A DNA stretch of 64,000 bases, taken from contig NC_081553.1 in the NCBI RefSeq assembly GCF_963082655.1, forward strand, positions 32,189,546-32,253,545. Reading direction: 5' to 3'. Every line of letters begins with the position of its first letter. Position 1 is the stretch's first letter. The position numbers and the translations under genes were made by a program. Source of the stretch: Stomoxys calcitrans (lineage: Eukaryota; Arthropoda; Insecta; Diptera; Muscidae). The notes under the pieces are model-generated. The model was not told the origin of the DNA. It did no database searches and saw only the letters and a list, made by a program, of their open reading frames with translations. Below, in pieces: positions 10,311 through 21,975 of this stretch.

Positions 10311-11497
10311 CTCCACCATGGATCGCATTTGTCGAGTTCTTTGCGCATTATCTCTTTTTAGGCAAACAAAGAATATTGAATAAGAACTGTTATGCTATTG
10401 GAGCTATATCAAGTTATTGTTCGATTCGGACCATAAATGAATTGAATGCTGATCATTGTAGAAGTTATTGTGTAATATTTCAGCCCATTTGAATAAGAAT
10501 AAGAATTGCGCCTTGCAGGGGCTCCAGAAGAAAATCGGAAGGTCGGTTTATATGGGAGCTGTATCAAGCTATTGATCGATTCAGAACATATAAGACACGT
10601 ATGTTGAAGGTCATTAGAGAAGCCGTTGTACACAATTTCTGCCAAATCGTATAAGAATTGCGCCCTCTTGAGGCTCAAGAAGTCAAAATCCCAGATCGGT
10701 CTATATGGCAGCTATATTAGGTTAAGTGCCTATTTGCGCCGTACTTAACACATTTGTTGGAAGTCATATCAAAACACCTCATGCAAAATTTCACCAAAAT
10801 TGGATGTAAACTGCGCCCTCTAGCGGCTCAAGAAGTCAAAATTGGTTTATATGGCAGCTATATCAGGTTTTGAACCGATATGAATCATACTAGACGCAGT
10901 GGTTGGAAGTGATACCAAAACAACACGTGCAAAATTTCAGTCAAAGCGGATGAGAATTGCGCCCTCTAGAGGACCAAGAAGTCAAGACCCAAGATCGGGT
11001 TATATGACAGCTATACCAGATTATGAACCGATTTGAGTCGTACTTAGCACAGTTGTTCGAAGTGACACCAAAACACTACGGTCAAAATTTCAGTCAAGTC
11101 GTACGAGAATTGCGCTCTCTAGAGGGTCAAGAAGTCAAAACCCAAGATCGGTTTATATGGCAGCAATATCAAAACACGATTTGAACCATACTAGGCAAAG
11201 TTGTTGGAAGTGATACCAAAACACCACGTGCAAAAGACCCACGTCAAGACCCAAGATCGGTTTATATGGTCATTTACAATCATTACACTAATAATAAGTA
11301 TTTGTGCAAAATTTCAAGCGCCTAGATTTACTCTTTCGAAAGTTGGGGTGCTTTCGACACACAGACGGAGGGACATGACTAGATCGACTTAAAATGGCAT
11401 GACGATCAAGAATATATATACTCAGACACATATTTCGAGGTGTTACAAACAGAATGACGAAATTAGTATACCCCCATACTATGGAGGAGGGTATAAA
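10311..11497 (-). mobile_element. HINE element, core B
   Basis: On the minus strand: the 5' end at 11,460-11,497, a GACACACAGACGGAGGGACATG stretch region, about six core-B monomers (marked by GCGCCCTCTAGAGG and GTTATATGGCAGCTATA variants), then the start of the 3' region (CCCTCCACCATGG...TTGTCGAGTTC). The terminal palindrome is lost at the junction with the preceding fragment. Confidence 0.8.
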
Positions 11498-11925
11498 AAT
11501 AGAGATATTGAGCGAAACTTTGCACAGATTCTTTGTTTGTTCATAAGCAAGTTAAGTTCGAAGATGGGCTAAAGCGGACTATATCTTGATACAGCCCCCA
11601 TGTAGACCGATCCGCCGATTTAGGGTCTAAGGCCCATAAAAGCCACATGTATTATCCGATTTTGCTGAAATTTGGGATAGTGAGTTGCGTTAGGCTTCTT
11701 CAATTTGGTCCAGATCGGTCCAGATTTAGATACAGCTGCCATATAGGCCGATCCGCCGATTTAGGGTCTTAGGCCCATAAAGGTGCATTTATTGTCAGAT
11801 TTTGCCAAAATTTGGAACAGTGAAACGTGTTAGGCCCTTCGACATCCTCTTTCAATTTGGCCCAGATCGGTCCAGATTTGGATATAGCTGCCATATAGAC
11901 CGATCTCTCGATTTACTTTTTATAT
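11498..11925 (+). mobile_element. HINE fragment, core A
   Basis: Starts abruptly inside the 5' subterminal region (AGAGATATTGAGC...TTTGCACAGATTCTT) directly after the neighbouring HINE end, followed by about three core-A monomers in plus orientation. It is cut on the right by the Helitron-like repeat. Confidence 0.75.
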
Positions 11926-12477
11926 TGTAAATTGTCTATTATATAAAAATTAAATTGTTGTGCTTTGTTTGTTTGTTTGTTAGTTTGTTTGTCTGTTTCG
12001 TATAAACTCAAAAACGGCTGAACCGATTTTCATGATGGTAGAGCTTGGCCCCCAGGTGAAAATAGGGTATTACATTTTTTGTTATCCGATGAGGAGGCGG
12101 ACCCTCCCCCATATCACAATTTTTAAAAACGCCAAATCTCGGAGATGCGTTCACCGATTTAGGCGAAATTTCGTATGCCTCCTTATGGTACCCCAAAAAC
12201 ATAAAATCCGTATTAAATTGTTGGGTCAAATAACATAGGGGACGCCCCTTACCAAAACCCATCCGGACGGACATGTTTACCGATTGGGACAATATGGGTA
12301 TCAAATGAAAGGTATTTTAGAGTAGAGTCCGAACTTGGTAAACAAATTTCGCCCAAAGTGTTCGAGGGGGTCCCCCTCCCCGAAATACCCCCAACAGGTC
12401 TCTTTCACCGCTTTGGGCAATATGGGTATCAAATGAAAGGTATTATAAAATTTTTATTTCAGCATTTTGTTCTAATT
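11926..12477 (+). mobile_element. Helitron-like repeat fragment, 5' part
   Basis: Contains TCTATTATATAAAAATTAAA at 11,935, a typical Helitron-like 5' start, then a GTTTGTTTGTTTGTTAG tract, ACGGCTGAACCGATTTTCATG, and about three monomers marked by GACAATATGGGTATCAAATG and AAAGGTATT. The same family occurs at 39,902-43,863 and 55,976-57,330. The 3' end is missing. Confidence 0.6.
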
Positions 12478-12478
12478 T

Positions 12479-13450
12479 TATACCCACCACTATAGGATAG
12501 GGGGTATACTGACCTAGTTATTCCGTTTGTAACACCTCGAAATATTGAACTATAGGGTTGCCCAAAAAGTAATTGCGGATTTTTTAAAAGAAAGTAAATG
12601 CATTTTTAATAAAACTTAGAATGAATTTTAATCAAATATACTTTTTTACACTTTTTTTCTAAAGCAAGCTAAAAGTAACAGCTGATAACTGACAGAAGAA
12701 AGAATGCATTTACAGAGTCACAAGCCGTTGAAAAAATTTGTCAACGCCGACCATATGAAAAATCCGCAATTACTTTTTGGGCAACGCAATAGTTTATATA
12801 TTCTTGATGGCCTCGAGGTTCTGAGTCGATTTAAACATGTCCGTCCTTCTGTCTGTCGAAATCACAAAAGTGATCGAACGCGTAAAGCTAACCGCTTGAA
12901 ATTTTGCACATATACCAAAAATATTGCTGTAGGTCTCTGGGGATTGCAAATGGGCCATATCAATTCAGATTTGGATATAGCTCCCATATAAACCGATCTC
13001 CTGATTTGACTTCTTGAGCCCCTTGAAGCCGCAATTTTTATCCGATTTGGCTGACATTTTGCAAATGGTGTTCTTTTATAACTTCCAACAACTGTATTAA
13101 GTATGGTTTGAATCGGTCAAGAACCTGATATAGCTGCCATATAAACCGATCTGGGGTCTTGACATCTTGAGCCACTAGAGGGCGCAATTAATATCCGATT
13201 TAGCTGCAATTTGGCATGACATGTTTCGTGTTAACTTTCAACAACTATGCTAAGTTTGGTTCAAATCGGTTCATAACCTGATATAGCTGCCATATAAACC
13301 GTTGTGGGATCGTGACTTTTTGAGCCACTAGAGGGCGCAAGTATTATCCGACTTGGCTGACATTTTGTACAACGGCTTCTCTCTTGACCTTTAACATACC
13401 TGCCGAATATGTCAAAAATCAGTTTGTAACCTATACAGCTCCCCCAAACG
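12479..13450 (+). mobile_element. HINE element, core B, interrupted by a MITE
   Basis: The 5' end is at 12,479 (TATACCCACCACTATAGG). The element is interrupted by the mariner MITE at 12,555-12,788 exactly at a TA, then continues with TATATATTCTTGATGG, CATGTCCGTCCTTCTGTCTG and about four core-B monomers. The 3' palindrome is missing. Confidence 0.8.
12555..12788 (-). mobile_element. mariner-derived MITE, complete
   Basis: Terminal inverted repeats start GGGTTGCCCAAAAAGTAATT and are flanked by TA on both sides. It is about 234 bp, non-coding, inserted in a HINE. Orientation is given relative to the mariner coding relic at 16,603-16,806. Confidence 0.85.
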
Positions 13451-14583
13451 GTGGTTAAATTTTAAGGCCCGTTGTTGTTTTGGAATAAATTTAATGCATT
13501 GCTCGATTGTGTATCTTTTCATAGTTCAAATTCGGTTAGCCTGAAATTGAGAAATTTTCTCTAAAGTTGCTGCAAACTTTGCCCATGCCCCACGTTAAAA
13601 CAATCAACCATTTTACCTAGCCCTCATGCTTTCGTTCTTTATGAGGTAAATAAATGTGAATCATACATTTAGTGAATTTCCCTCTTTCTTCAGTGTTAAT
13701 GCATACGGATCCATGCGGCGAAGATGTGCAAGGGAGAAGCGGCGAAGCATTTACGTACATACATGAACAAAATCTTTATAAAATATTTTAGCATTTTCCA
13801 CTCGTTCAGTAAGCGCACCGGTGCTGTTTGTCTGTCCGTCTGTCTGTCCGTGTTTTTCCTGGCACTTCCTACGGCTATGGCTATGGAAACGGAAGTTATG
13901 TAGGTATGGCGGTTGGCTCTGTTCTGTTCGTTCGGTTCGTATCTCTTGGCTGTTCTGCTTCAAGTTTGTTTCTGTGGTGTGGTTAAGCTTTTCTCTGTGT
14001 GCAGCGGATGATGGCTGCTGATGTGGTGTGGCTGCCGAAAGAAGGACGAAGAAGAAGAAGAGAACAATAAATAAAATGCATTTTCAACCTTTTTACCATA
14101 AGAGTGGAGCAGGCGAAACTGCTGTTGCCGCTGCTACTGTTTGCTGAATGATAGCATTAAACGCCAGACTACACGAGCCCCAAAAACTTTATATTCGTCT
14201 CGGTTGGTTTTTTTATACAACATTTATGGCGTAGGTGGTGTGGTACGGGGTTGTATATCAGGTGCAGCATTGGTCATGGCTGTATGGTCTCTGTGTGTAG
14301 TGTAGTGTAGTGGATTTGATCTGCTACCTTGGTTTACTTACATGCGTCGCCGTGTAAGTGCGATAATGTTGTGCAGGATGTAATTAGGATGAAACTTTTT
14401 GATAAATTTCCATGTCATGCCTGTGTTCCGAATATCACTCAATGCCATGTATGAGCTGCCTTAGTCATTGGCGACGATCTTTATTGTCCTCATTAGGGAA
14501 ATGGTAATTGATTTGGAGTGGTGGCATGACATTCACTCTCTAAACTAAAGTCTTTAATTGAAGGAAAATTAAGGTGATTAAAA
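13451..14583. other. non-repetitive stretch, no gene supported
   Basis: No recognisable domain in either strand. Short ORFs on both strands near 13,750-14,020 come from low-complexity GTCTGTCC and CTGTTCG sequence. Confidence 0.5.
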
Positions 14584-15718
14584 AACAAGTAAAAACGTGC
14601 TAAGTTCGGCCGGGCTGAATCGAGTAAAAAAAGCCGCTTGTAAGGGCTCAAGAAGTCGGTTTATATGGGAGCTATATCATATTCTTGACCTATTTGAACT
14701 GTACTTGGCACAGTTGCTGGGAGTCATAACAGAACATTATGAGGAAAATTTTAGCTAAATAAGACAAAAATGTTGGAGAAGATTATACGAGATGCAGATA
14801 TGAATACATATGACACCCTAATCACAAGAGAACATATTCTACTCGCCAATGCCGACGACATCGATATCATGGGTCGGTCACCGGAAGTAGTAACTGCAGC
14901 CTTTGAAAGAATCGAAAGAGAGTCAGTGAAAATGGGTCTGGAGATAAGACGAAATGGATGGTTTCAACTCCCAAAAAGCCTTGCACAACCGAGCAGATAA
15001 AGAAAATGGAGAAAGTTGGGAACCACAACTTTGAGACAGTCAGTAACTTTATCTACCTCGGCACCGCCGTAACCGAAACGAATGACACCAGTTTTGAGGT
15101 AAAGCGAAGAATAATACTGGCAAACATATGCTACTTTGGACTAAGTAAGCAGTTTAGAATCAAGGCCACCTCTCGACAGACGAAGACTACACTTTACAAG
15201 ACACTGATACTAGCCGTGCTGTTATATGGTTCTGAAGCATGGGTACTTGTGAAAGTAGATGAGGCAGTACTTGGAGTATTTGAGAGAAAGATTCTTCGTA
15301 AAACTTCTGGACCTGGCTACATATGAACCAAGAGCTGTATGGCGACGAGAGCATAGTTACACGCATCAAAATACAACGGCTGCGATGGCTAGGTCATGTT
15401 GTCAGAATGGATGAAGAAGCTCCAGCAAAGAAGTCTTTTGAAGGCAATTACGGTGGTACACACAAACCGGGAAGACCAAAAGCCCGATGGAAATATCAAA
15501 TGGTGGGAGACATCTCGAAACTTGTCAGAGATTTTAGAATGAGTACAGAAGATCGAGGCGCTTGGAACTCTATTCTACGTTCGGCTAGTGGAACAAATAT
15601 TATGTCATAGCCAATTAAAGTAAACTAAGGGCTCAAGAAGTCAAATCCAAATCTGAACCGATATGGCCCATTTGCAATCCCCAACGACCTACATAAATAT
15701 AAAGTTTCTGTATATTTT
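14584..15718 (-). mobile_element. HINE element, core B, interrupted by a LINE fragment
   Basis: The 3' end on the minus strand is at 14,584 (ACAAGTAAAAACGTGCTAAG then TTCGGCCGGGC). One core-B monomer runs to about 14,765. A LINE fragment follows, and the core resumes at 15,628 (GGCTCAAGAAGTCAAATCC) to 15,718, where a SINE abuts. The 5' end is lost. Confidence 0.7.
14766..15615 (+). pseudogene. non-LTR retrotransposon, 3' part of reverse transcriptase and C-terminal region
   Basis: Three successive frames give the end of a reverse transcriptase. The first (14,770-15,000) has LANADDIDIMG, which includes the A-D-D catalytic box. The second (14,958-15,326) has FIYLGTAVTE and LYKTLILAVLLYGSEAW. 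The third (15,323-15,610) has IQRLRWLGHVVRM and HKPGRPKARW. These segments are typical of arthropod LINE proteins after the palm domain. Two frameshifts and 5' truncation show it is dead. It lies in the same direction throughout and interrupts a HINE core. The clade is not certain. Confidence 0.8.
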
Positions 15719-15719
15719 C

Positions 15720-16048
15720 GAAGCCACCGTAGCGCCGTGGTTAGCATGTCCGCCTATGATGCCGCGCGCCTTGGTTCGATGATCCAGGTTCGATGATCCA
15801 GGCGAGATCATCATACAATTTTCAGCGGTGGTTTTCCTCTCCTAATGCTGGCAACATTTGTGAGGTACTATTCCATGTAAAACTATCTCTCCAAACAGGT
15901 GTCGCACTGCGGCACGCCTTTCGGACTCGGCTATAAAAAAGGGGCCCCTTATCATTGAGCTTAAACTTGAATCGGACAGCACTCATTGATATGTGAGAAG
16001 TTTGTCCCTGTTCCTTAGTGGAATGTTCATGGGCAAAATTTGCATACC
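15720..16048 (+). mobile_element. tRNA-headed SINE, copy 1
   Basis: The head contains an A-box-like TAGCGCCGTGG at 15,730-15,740 and a B-box-like GGTTCGATGATCC, duplicated in tandem at 15,773-15,800. The body has TTTTCCTCTCCTAATGCTGG, a TCGGCTATAAAAAAGG...CCCCTTATCATTGAGC block and the end GGGCAAAATTTGCAT. Other copies are at 29,945, 36,070 (minus) and 43,760 (minus). No long poly(A) tail. It is probably Pol III-derived. Confidence 0.7.
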
Positions 16049-17030
16049 CTATTGTACAGGGTATTATAACTTTGTGCATTTGTTTGTAACACCCACATGG
16101 TGGAGAGATGGACACATTGATAAATATACCGGTCCACTGTGAATCTTTTTCTGATTCGATTTAGCTATATATGTCTGTCTGTCATTTTAATTTGTGTACA
16201 ATTTTCATCCGATCGTCTTCAAAATTGGCACATCTTTTTTTTTGGCGTAGAAACGAAGCCTATTGAATTTTGACAAAATCGGTTCAGATATGGATATAGC
16301 TCCCATTCATACATTCGTCCGATTTGGACTCATATAACAATAATGTGGTCATTTATTAGCTGATTCTATCGAAGGCTTTTCTCTTCACACTCGACTGATG
16401 AATATCATAGAAATCGGTTTAGATTTAGATATAGCTCTCATACGTGTATAGCCCTTCTTTCATTCCTATAGACAATTCAAGCGCATTTATTGACCAATCT
16501 TCCCAAAATTTCGTAAAACGCTTTCCTTGATGACCATCACAACTTCTAATATGTTTGCTCGGAATCGGTTGACATTTAGATATAGCTCATATGCAATGAT
16601 CAGGCTAAAAAATCGCACTTGGTTCAGTTTTTTGCAGATAAAGGCCAGAAGTTCTATGAGCGTGGAATACTAAATTTGCCAGAAAGATGGCAAAAGGTTA
16701 TCGAACAAAATGGCAATTATATATTTGATCAAAGTTCATTCGAAGTTTTATTAAAAATTCATTTACTTTCTTTTAAAAAATCCGCAATTACTTTTTGGGC
16801 AACCAATATGTTCGTCAGATTTTTGGTAATTTGCAAAAATTTTGTAATTTTTCAGCTGTATTTATTACAGCTTGATCATATTTGCTCGAAATTCGATACG
16901 GATTGTTTTATAATCTTCAGATGGGTTATTAAACTTCCGCAGAGGTCTATCAAAATTGGTTCAGAACTAGATATAGCTCCCACTTTGTTCTTATAGGGTA
17001 GGTGTAGGGTATTATGCAGTCGGCACCGAT
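16046..17030 (+). mobile_element. diverged HINE with Drosophila DINE-1-like ends, mariner relic inside
   Basis: The start TACCCTATTGTACAGGGTAT plus TATAAC and TTTGTAACACCCACA is closer to Drosophila INE-1 than the other copies are. The core has TTAGATATAGCTC monomers. The end GGTGTAGGGTATTATGCAG followed by TCGGCACCG resembles the INE-1 3' hairpin. A mariner 3' relic interrupts it at about 16,603-16,806. Confidence 0.65.
16603..16806 (+). pseudogene. mariner transposase C-terminus with 3' terminal inverted repeat
   Basis: An open stretch encodes FFADKGQKFYERGILNLPER then WQKVIEQNGNYIF, a mariner-type transposase C-terminus. It is followed by TTTGATCAAAGTTCATTC and the inverted repeat CCGCAATTACTTTTTGGGCA. 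The non-coding tail is nearly identical to that of the MITEs in this window, so this is a relic of their autonomous relative. The catalytic domains are absent. Confidence 0.8.
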
Positions 17031-17765
17031 CGTCTTCTGCCTTCGTAACCCCTCTGGAGGCTTCAAAAATTGAGATATTGAGCTGAAATTTGGCACACAT
17101 ATTTGGTCCTATATAAACCGATTTTTCGATAAAGGGTCGAATGCCCATAAAAACTTTTTTCTTTTTTTATCCGATTTTGCGGATATTTTAAACAGTGAGT
17201 AGTTTTAGGCCTCCCGACATCTGACCCAAATATTGTTCAGATCGGACTATATTTAGATATAGCTGGCATATAGACCGATCTGACGGCAGAGGGTCTGAAG
17301 CCCACAAAAGCTTTATTTCGCTGAAATTTAAAACAATGTGTAGTTTCAGGCCTCCTAATATAGGACCCAAATATGGTTCAGATCGGACTATATTTAGATA
17401 TAGCTTCTATGTAGACCAATCTGCCGATAAAGGGTCTAAAGCCCATAAAAGCTTTATTTATTGCCCAATTTCGCTGAAATTTAAAATAGTGGGTAGTTTT
17501 AGGTCTCCTGACATCCGTCCCAAATATGATTTGGATCGGACCATATTTAGATATAGCTGCCATATAGACCGATCTCCCGATAAAGGGTTTGAAGCCCATA
17601 AAATCATTTTTTTTTTTATCCTATTTCACTGAAATTTGAAACAGTGAGTAGTTTTAGGCCATCCGACCCAAATATCGTAAAAATAGAACTGTATTTAGAT
17701 ATATATCCGAGGTGGTGGGTATCCAAAGTTCGGTCCGGCCCAACTTAATGCCTATTTTTTTGTTT
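17031..17765 (+). mobile_element. HINE element, core C, with 3' end
   Basis: Starts inside the 5' subterminal region (AATTGAGATATTGAGCTG), then about four core-C monomers (CTGCCATATAGACCGATCT, AAAGGGTCTGAAGCCC). The 3' end is CCGAGGTGGTGGGTATCC with the palindrome-like TTCGGTCCGGCCCAAC. Confidence 0.8.
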
Positions 17766-18205
17766 TTATTGAAACATTTTTACTACTTTGTCCAGAGTCA
17801 GAGTCAAGATAGTTTTCTCGACTCCGACTCTGGGCAAAATTGTTCGACTCCGACTTCGCAGCCCTGGTTGTGACGCCTTTCGCAATCCATCACACTTCTT
17901 ATGAGACTGTAGTGTTGTTCTTGTACATTTCTAGCACATTCGCCTGGGCGTTTAGTGTACATTCTCTGTAAAGAGTTCGGAAGAAGCGGGATCAGATTTG
18001 CAACTCATGGATGGATAACCCACTGATGACAGTTACTTAGGCTTTAACCCTGCGAAATTTCTAACCAACAAATCTCCATATCTCCTTTTCATTAGCCAAA
18101 AAAATTTTAACACTCGACTTTCAATCCCTGAAAATAGGCTTTGATTTATTCATCTCTTTTAAGCATAGTTAAAAATGAAGCTTTCAGTAGCAGTCAGAGA
18201 TTTTA
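17766..18205. other. single-copy-like stretch with a small hairpin
   Basis: At 17,797-17,843, CCAGAGTCAGAGTC is followed by its imperfect complement GACTCCGACTCTGGG, forming a hairpin of about 15 bp arms. Nothing else supported. Confidence 0.5.
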
Positions 18206-18392
18206 TTGGGTTGCCCAAAATGTAATTGCGGAATTTTTATATAGTTGGCGTTGAAAAATTTTTTCACAGCTTGTGACTCTGTAATTGCATTCTTTCTTCT
18301 GTCAGTTATCAGCTGTTACTTTTAGCTTGCTTTAGAAAAAAAGTGTAAAAAAAGTATATTTGATTAAAGTTCATTCTAAGTTTTATTAAAAA
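18206..18392 (+). mobile_element. mariner-derived MITE, truncated
   Basis: The left inverted repeat (TTGGGTTGCCCAAAATGTAA) and most of the body are present. The right inverted repeat is missing and the body runs straight into a HINE at AAAATTAAAAAAGAGCG. Confidence 0.8.
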
Positions 18393-20277
18393 TTAAAAAA
18401 GAGCGTGCTAGGTTCGGCCGGACCGAATCTTTTATACCCTCCACCATTGATCGCATTTGTCGAGTTCTATGCGCGGTATCTCTCTTTAGTATCTCTTTTT
18501 AGGCAAACAAAGAATATTGAATAAGAACTGTTATGCAATTGGAGCTATATCAAGTTATAGTCCGATTCGGACCATAAATGAATGCTGAACATTGTAGAAG
18601 TCATTGTGTAAAATTTCTGTTCATTCGGATAACAATTGCGCCTTGTAGGAGCTCAACAAGCAAAATCGGGAGATACGTTTATATGGGAGCTGTATCAAGC
18701 TATTGATCGATTCAGATCATATTAGACTCGTATATTGAAAGTCACGAGAGATGGCGTTGTACAAAATTTCTGCCAATTCGGATGAGAATTGCGCCCTCTA
18801 GAGGCTCAAGAAGTCAAGATCCCAGATCGGTTTATATGGCAGCTATATCAGGTTATGGACCGATTTGAACTATTCTTAGCACAGTTGTTGAAAGTCATAG
18901 CAAGACACTTTGTGTAAAATTTCAGCCAAATTGGATAAGAATTGCGCCCTCTAGAGGCTCAAGAAGTCAAGATCCTAGATCGGTTTATATGACAGCTATA
19001 TCAAAACATGGACCGATTTAAACCATACTTAGCGTAGTTGTTGGAAGTGCTACCAAAACACTACGTGCAAAATTTCAATAAAATCAGATACTTAGCACAG
19101 TTATTGGAAGTCATAACAAAACACTTCGTGCAAAATTTTAGCCAAACCGGATGAGAATTGCGCCCTCTAGAGGCTCAAGAAGTCAAGATCCCAGATCGAT
19201 TTATATGGCAGCTATATCAGGTTATGGACGGATTCCATAGTTAGTACAGTTATTGGAAGTCATAGTAAAACACTTCGTGCAAAATTTTAGCCAAATCAGA
19301 CGATAATTGCGCCCTCTAGAGGCCTAAGAAGTCAATGCCCAAGATTGGTTTATATGGCAGCTATATCAGGTTATGAACCGATTTGCGCCATACTAAGCAG
19401 AGTTATTGGAAGTCATAGCAAAACACTTCGTGCAGAACTTCAGCCAAATCGGATAAGAATTGCGCCCTCTATTGGCACAAGAAGTCAAGATCCCAAATCG
19501 GTTTATATGAAAGCTCTACCAGATTATGAACCGATTTAAATCATACTTAACACAGTTGTTGGAAGTGATACCAAAATACCACGTGCAAAATTTCAGTCAA
19601 AGCGGACGATAATTGCGCCCTCTAGAGGCCTAAGAATTCAACTCCAAAGATTGGTTTATATGGCAGCTATATCAGGTTATGCACCAATTTGCGCCATACT
19701 AAGCAGAGTAATTGGAAGTCATAGAAAAACACTTTGTGTAAAATTTCAGCCAAATTGGATGAGAATTGCGCCCTCTAGAGGCTCAATAAATCAAGACCCC
19801 GGATCGGTTTATATGGCAGCTATATCAGGTTATGAAACGATTTGCGCCATACTTAGCACAGTTAGAAGTAACACCAAAACATCACATGCAAAATTTCAGT
19901 CAAATCGGACGAGAATTGCGCCCTCTAGGGGCCTATGAATTTAATGCCACAGATTGGTTTATATGGCAGCTATACAAAACATGAACCGATTTGGCCCATT
20001 TAAAATCCAAACTGACTTACACTAATAAAAAGTATTTATGCAAAATTTCAAGAGGCTAGCTTTACTCCTTCGAAGGTTAGCGTGCTTTCGACAGACAGAC
20101 GGACGGACGGACAGACGGACGGACGGGCAGTCGGACGGATGGACAGACGGACGGACACGGCTAGATCGACTTAAAATGACATGACGATCAAGAATCAAGG
20201 GGTCTCAGACACATATTTCGAGGTGTTACAAACAGAATGACGAAATTAGTATACCCCCATCCTATGGTGGAGGGTAT
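18393..20277 (-). mobile_element. HINE element, core B, about 11 monomers
   Basis: On the minus strand: the 5' end at 20,240-20,277 (ATACCCTCCACCATAGG), a GTCCGTCC minisatellite, core-B monomers and the 3' palindrome region at 18,410 (GGTTCGGCCGGACCGAATC). Starts of TTTATATGGCAGCTATA fall at 18,831, 18,984, 19,349, 19,502, 19,655, 19,808 and 19,958, mostly 153 bp apart. One partial monomer lies at about 19,085. Confidence 0.85.
20090..20156. repeat. GACGGACA minisatellite
   Basis: A degenerate 4/8-bp repeat (GACGGACGGACAGACGGACG...), an expansion of the conserved pyrimidine/purine stretch found near the 5' end of every HINE. Confidence 0.8.
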
Positions 20278-21397
20278 TGAAACTCAACCAACATAAACTA
20301 AAATTCTATGACCTAAATAAAGCCATGAATAAAGTAAACAATTCTCTCTTGTTTTTACTCTTTTTTTTTAAATAATGAAAACCCCGAATGCTCTATGCTA
20401 GCCATTCAATGTCCATTTAGCCACAGTCGAGTGCACCAGTAAGTGTATGATGATAATGAAAAGTGGAAGTAAATGACAGCGGCCAGAAAGCAGCATTTCA
20501 AATGAGTTTGTCCAAGTAGAAACTAAACAATTAGGTATTCTACAGCCAGCTGCCAGACCACCTCCTGACCGTCACTCTCAGATGCTCTTTGTCAACGATT
20601 TATTTTTGATTTGTCACAAAGAAAACAAAATAAAGGACACACAATTACTATCCTTTGGGCTCCTGACGTTCTTAGTCAACCCAAACTTGCGTCCAAACCA
20701 CAATTCAAGGAAAATTCATTGCAAAAAAAAACTAAAAACAACTGCAATTTATAAAGAAGCAAAATGTTTTTTTTTTTTTTATTTCTGAGCAATTTTCATC
20801 TGGCCTCTTTTTGTTCCTTTGGTGCATTTCTACTTTTATTACTTTATTCTTACTGTGCTTGGAATTTTTCATTAGACCTGGTTGCTGCTCGTTTGGTTCG
20901 TTTGTTTCTTCCACACCCATCACCACAGGTTTCAGGCAATGACTAGGTTAGTCCAGTTTTTCATTTGGCATGCTTTTACTTTTTTTTTTTTTAATTTGCT
21001 GATTTTTTTTTTATTTTCGCTTTTGTAAAAGATTTCAAGTGATGTAAAAAACTTAGATTTCCTCATGGCTGCTTTTGGTGCAACCACAAAAAGAAACAAA
21101 AAAGGCAAAGTAGAATATGAGAGTGTAGCACATGTGGTTCAAAGATCAAATTTCTCCAGAGGGTAAAAGGTTAACTTTAGTTTCTATATTGGTTATAAGA
21201 AATTTGAGGGGGACAAAGACATCCAATACAGGTCATGGCTAAAGGAATAGTAAATAGAAGTTGAACTTGTGTTGTGTGAAGCTTTAAGTTTCTAATTTTT
21301 GCACATTCGTAAAAAGAAGCAACAAGTGAAGCACATTAAGTTAAGCCGGGCCCACAACCATTGGTACATATCTTCGTCGAATTTTGCCAAAATCATA
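20278..21397. other. AT-rich stretch without supported genes
   Basis: Poly-T tracts at about 20,768 and 20,975-21,020. Short ORFs on both strands show no known domain. Confidence 0.5.
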
Positions 21398-21975
21398 TGA
21401 AGCAAGGAAAAGCGTGCTAAGTTCGGCCGGCCCGAATCTCGAGATCCCACCACCATGAGTCCTGCTAAAAATTTATACAAACTAAATTAAGCTGTGGGGC
21501 ATAATTTTGTTCTACATGCCAAACTTCTGTCAAACCAGCAAAAATTAAAGCTTCTAGGAACCGAACAAGGATGATTGAGAGAACGGTTTATATAGGGGTT
21601 ACATCAGGTTATAGACCGTACTTAACACAGTTGTTGAAAGTCATAACAGAACACTACATGCAAAATTTCAGCCAAATCGGACCAAAATTGCGGCTTCTAG
21701 GGGCTCAAGAAGTCAAATCGGCAGATCGGTCTATATAGGAGCTATATCCAAATCTGAGGCGATATGGCCCATTTGCAATCCCCAATGACCTACATCAAGA
21801 ATAGGTGTCTGCGCAAAATTTCAAGCGGCTAGCTTTAGGCATTCGAACGTTATCGTGAACGGTCGGACATGACTCGATCGATTCAGAATGTCAAGACAAT
21901 AAAGAATATATCTCCTTTATAAGATATTTAGTATACAGTCGGCACCTCACGACTTTCCCCCACTCCTTACAAGTC
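21398..21975 (-). mobile_element. HINE element, core B, short
   Basis: The 3' end on the minus strand is at 21,405 (GCGTGCTAAGTTCGGCCGG). About two core monomers follow, then GGTCGGACATGACTCGATCG and TTTAGTATACAGTCGGCACC near 21,935. The 5' terminus is altered and merges with the next, divergent element. Confidence 0.7.

Noticed and set aside
13751..14021. Opposing ORFs of about 70 codons
   Set aside because: Both lie over GTCTGTCC/GTTCG low-complexity sequence.
17797..17843. Hairpin as a transcription terminator
   Set aside because: Bacterial-type terminators do not apply here; it is a small imperfect inverted repeat of unknown origin.
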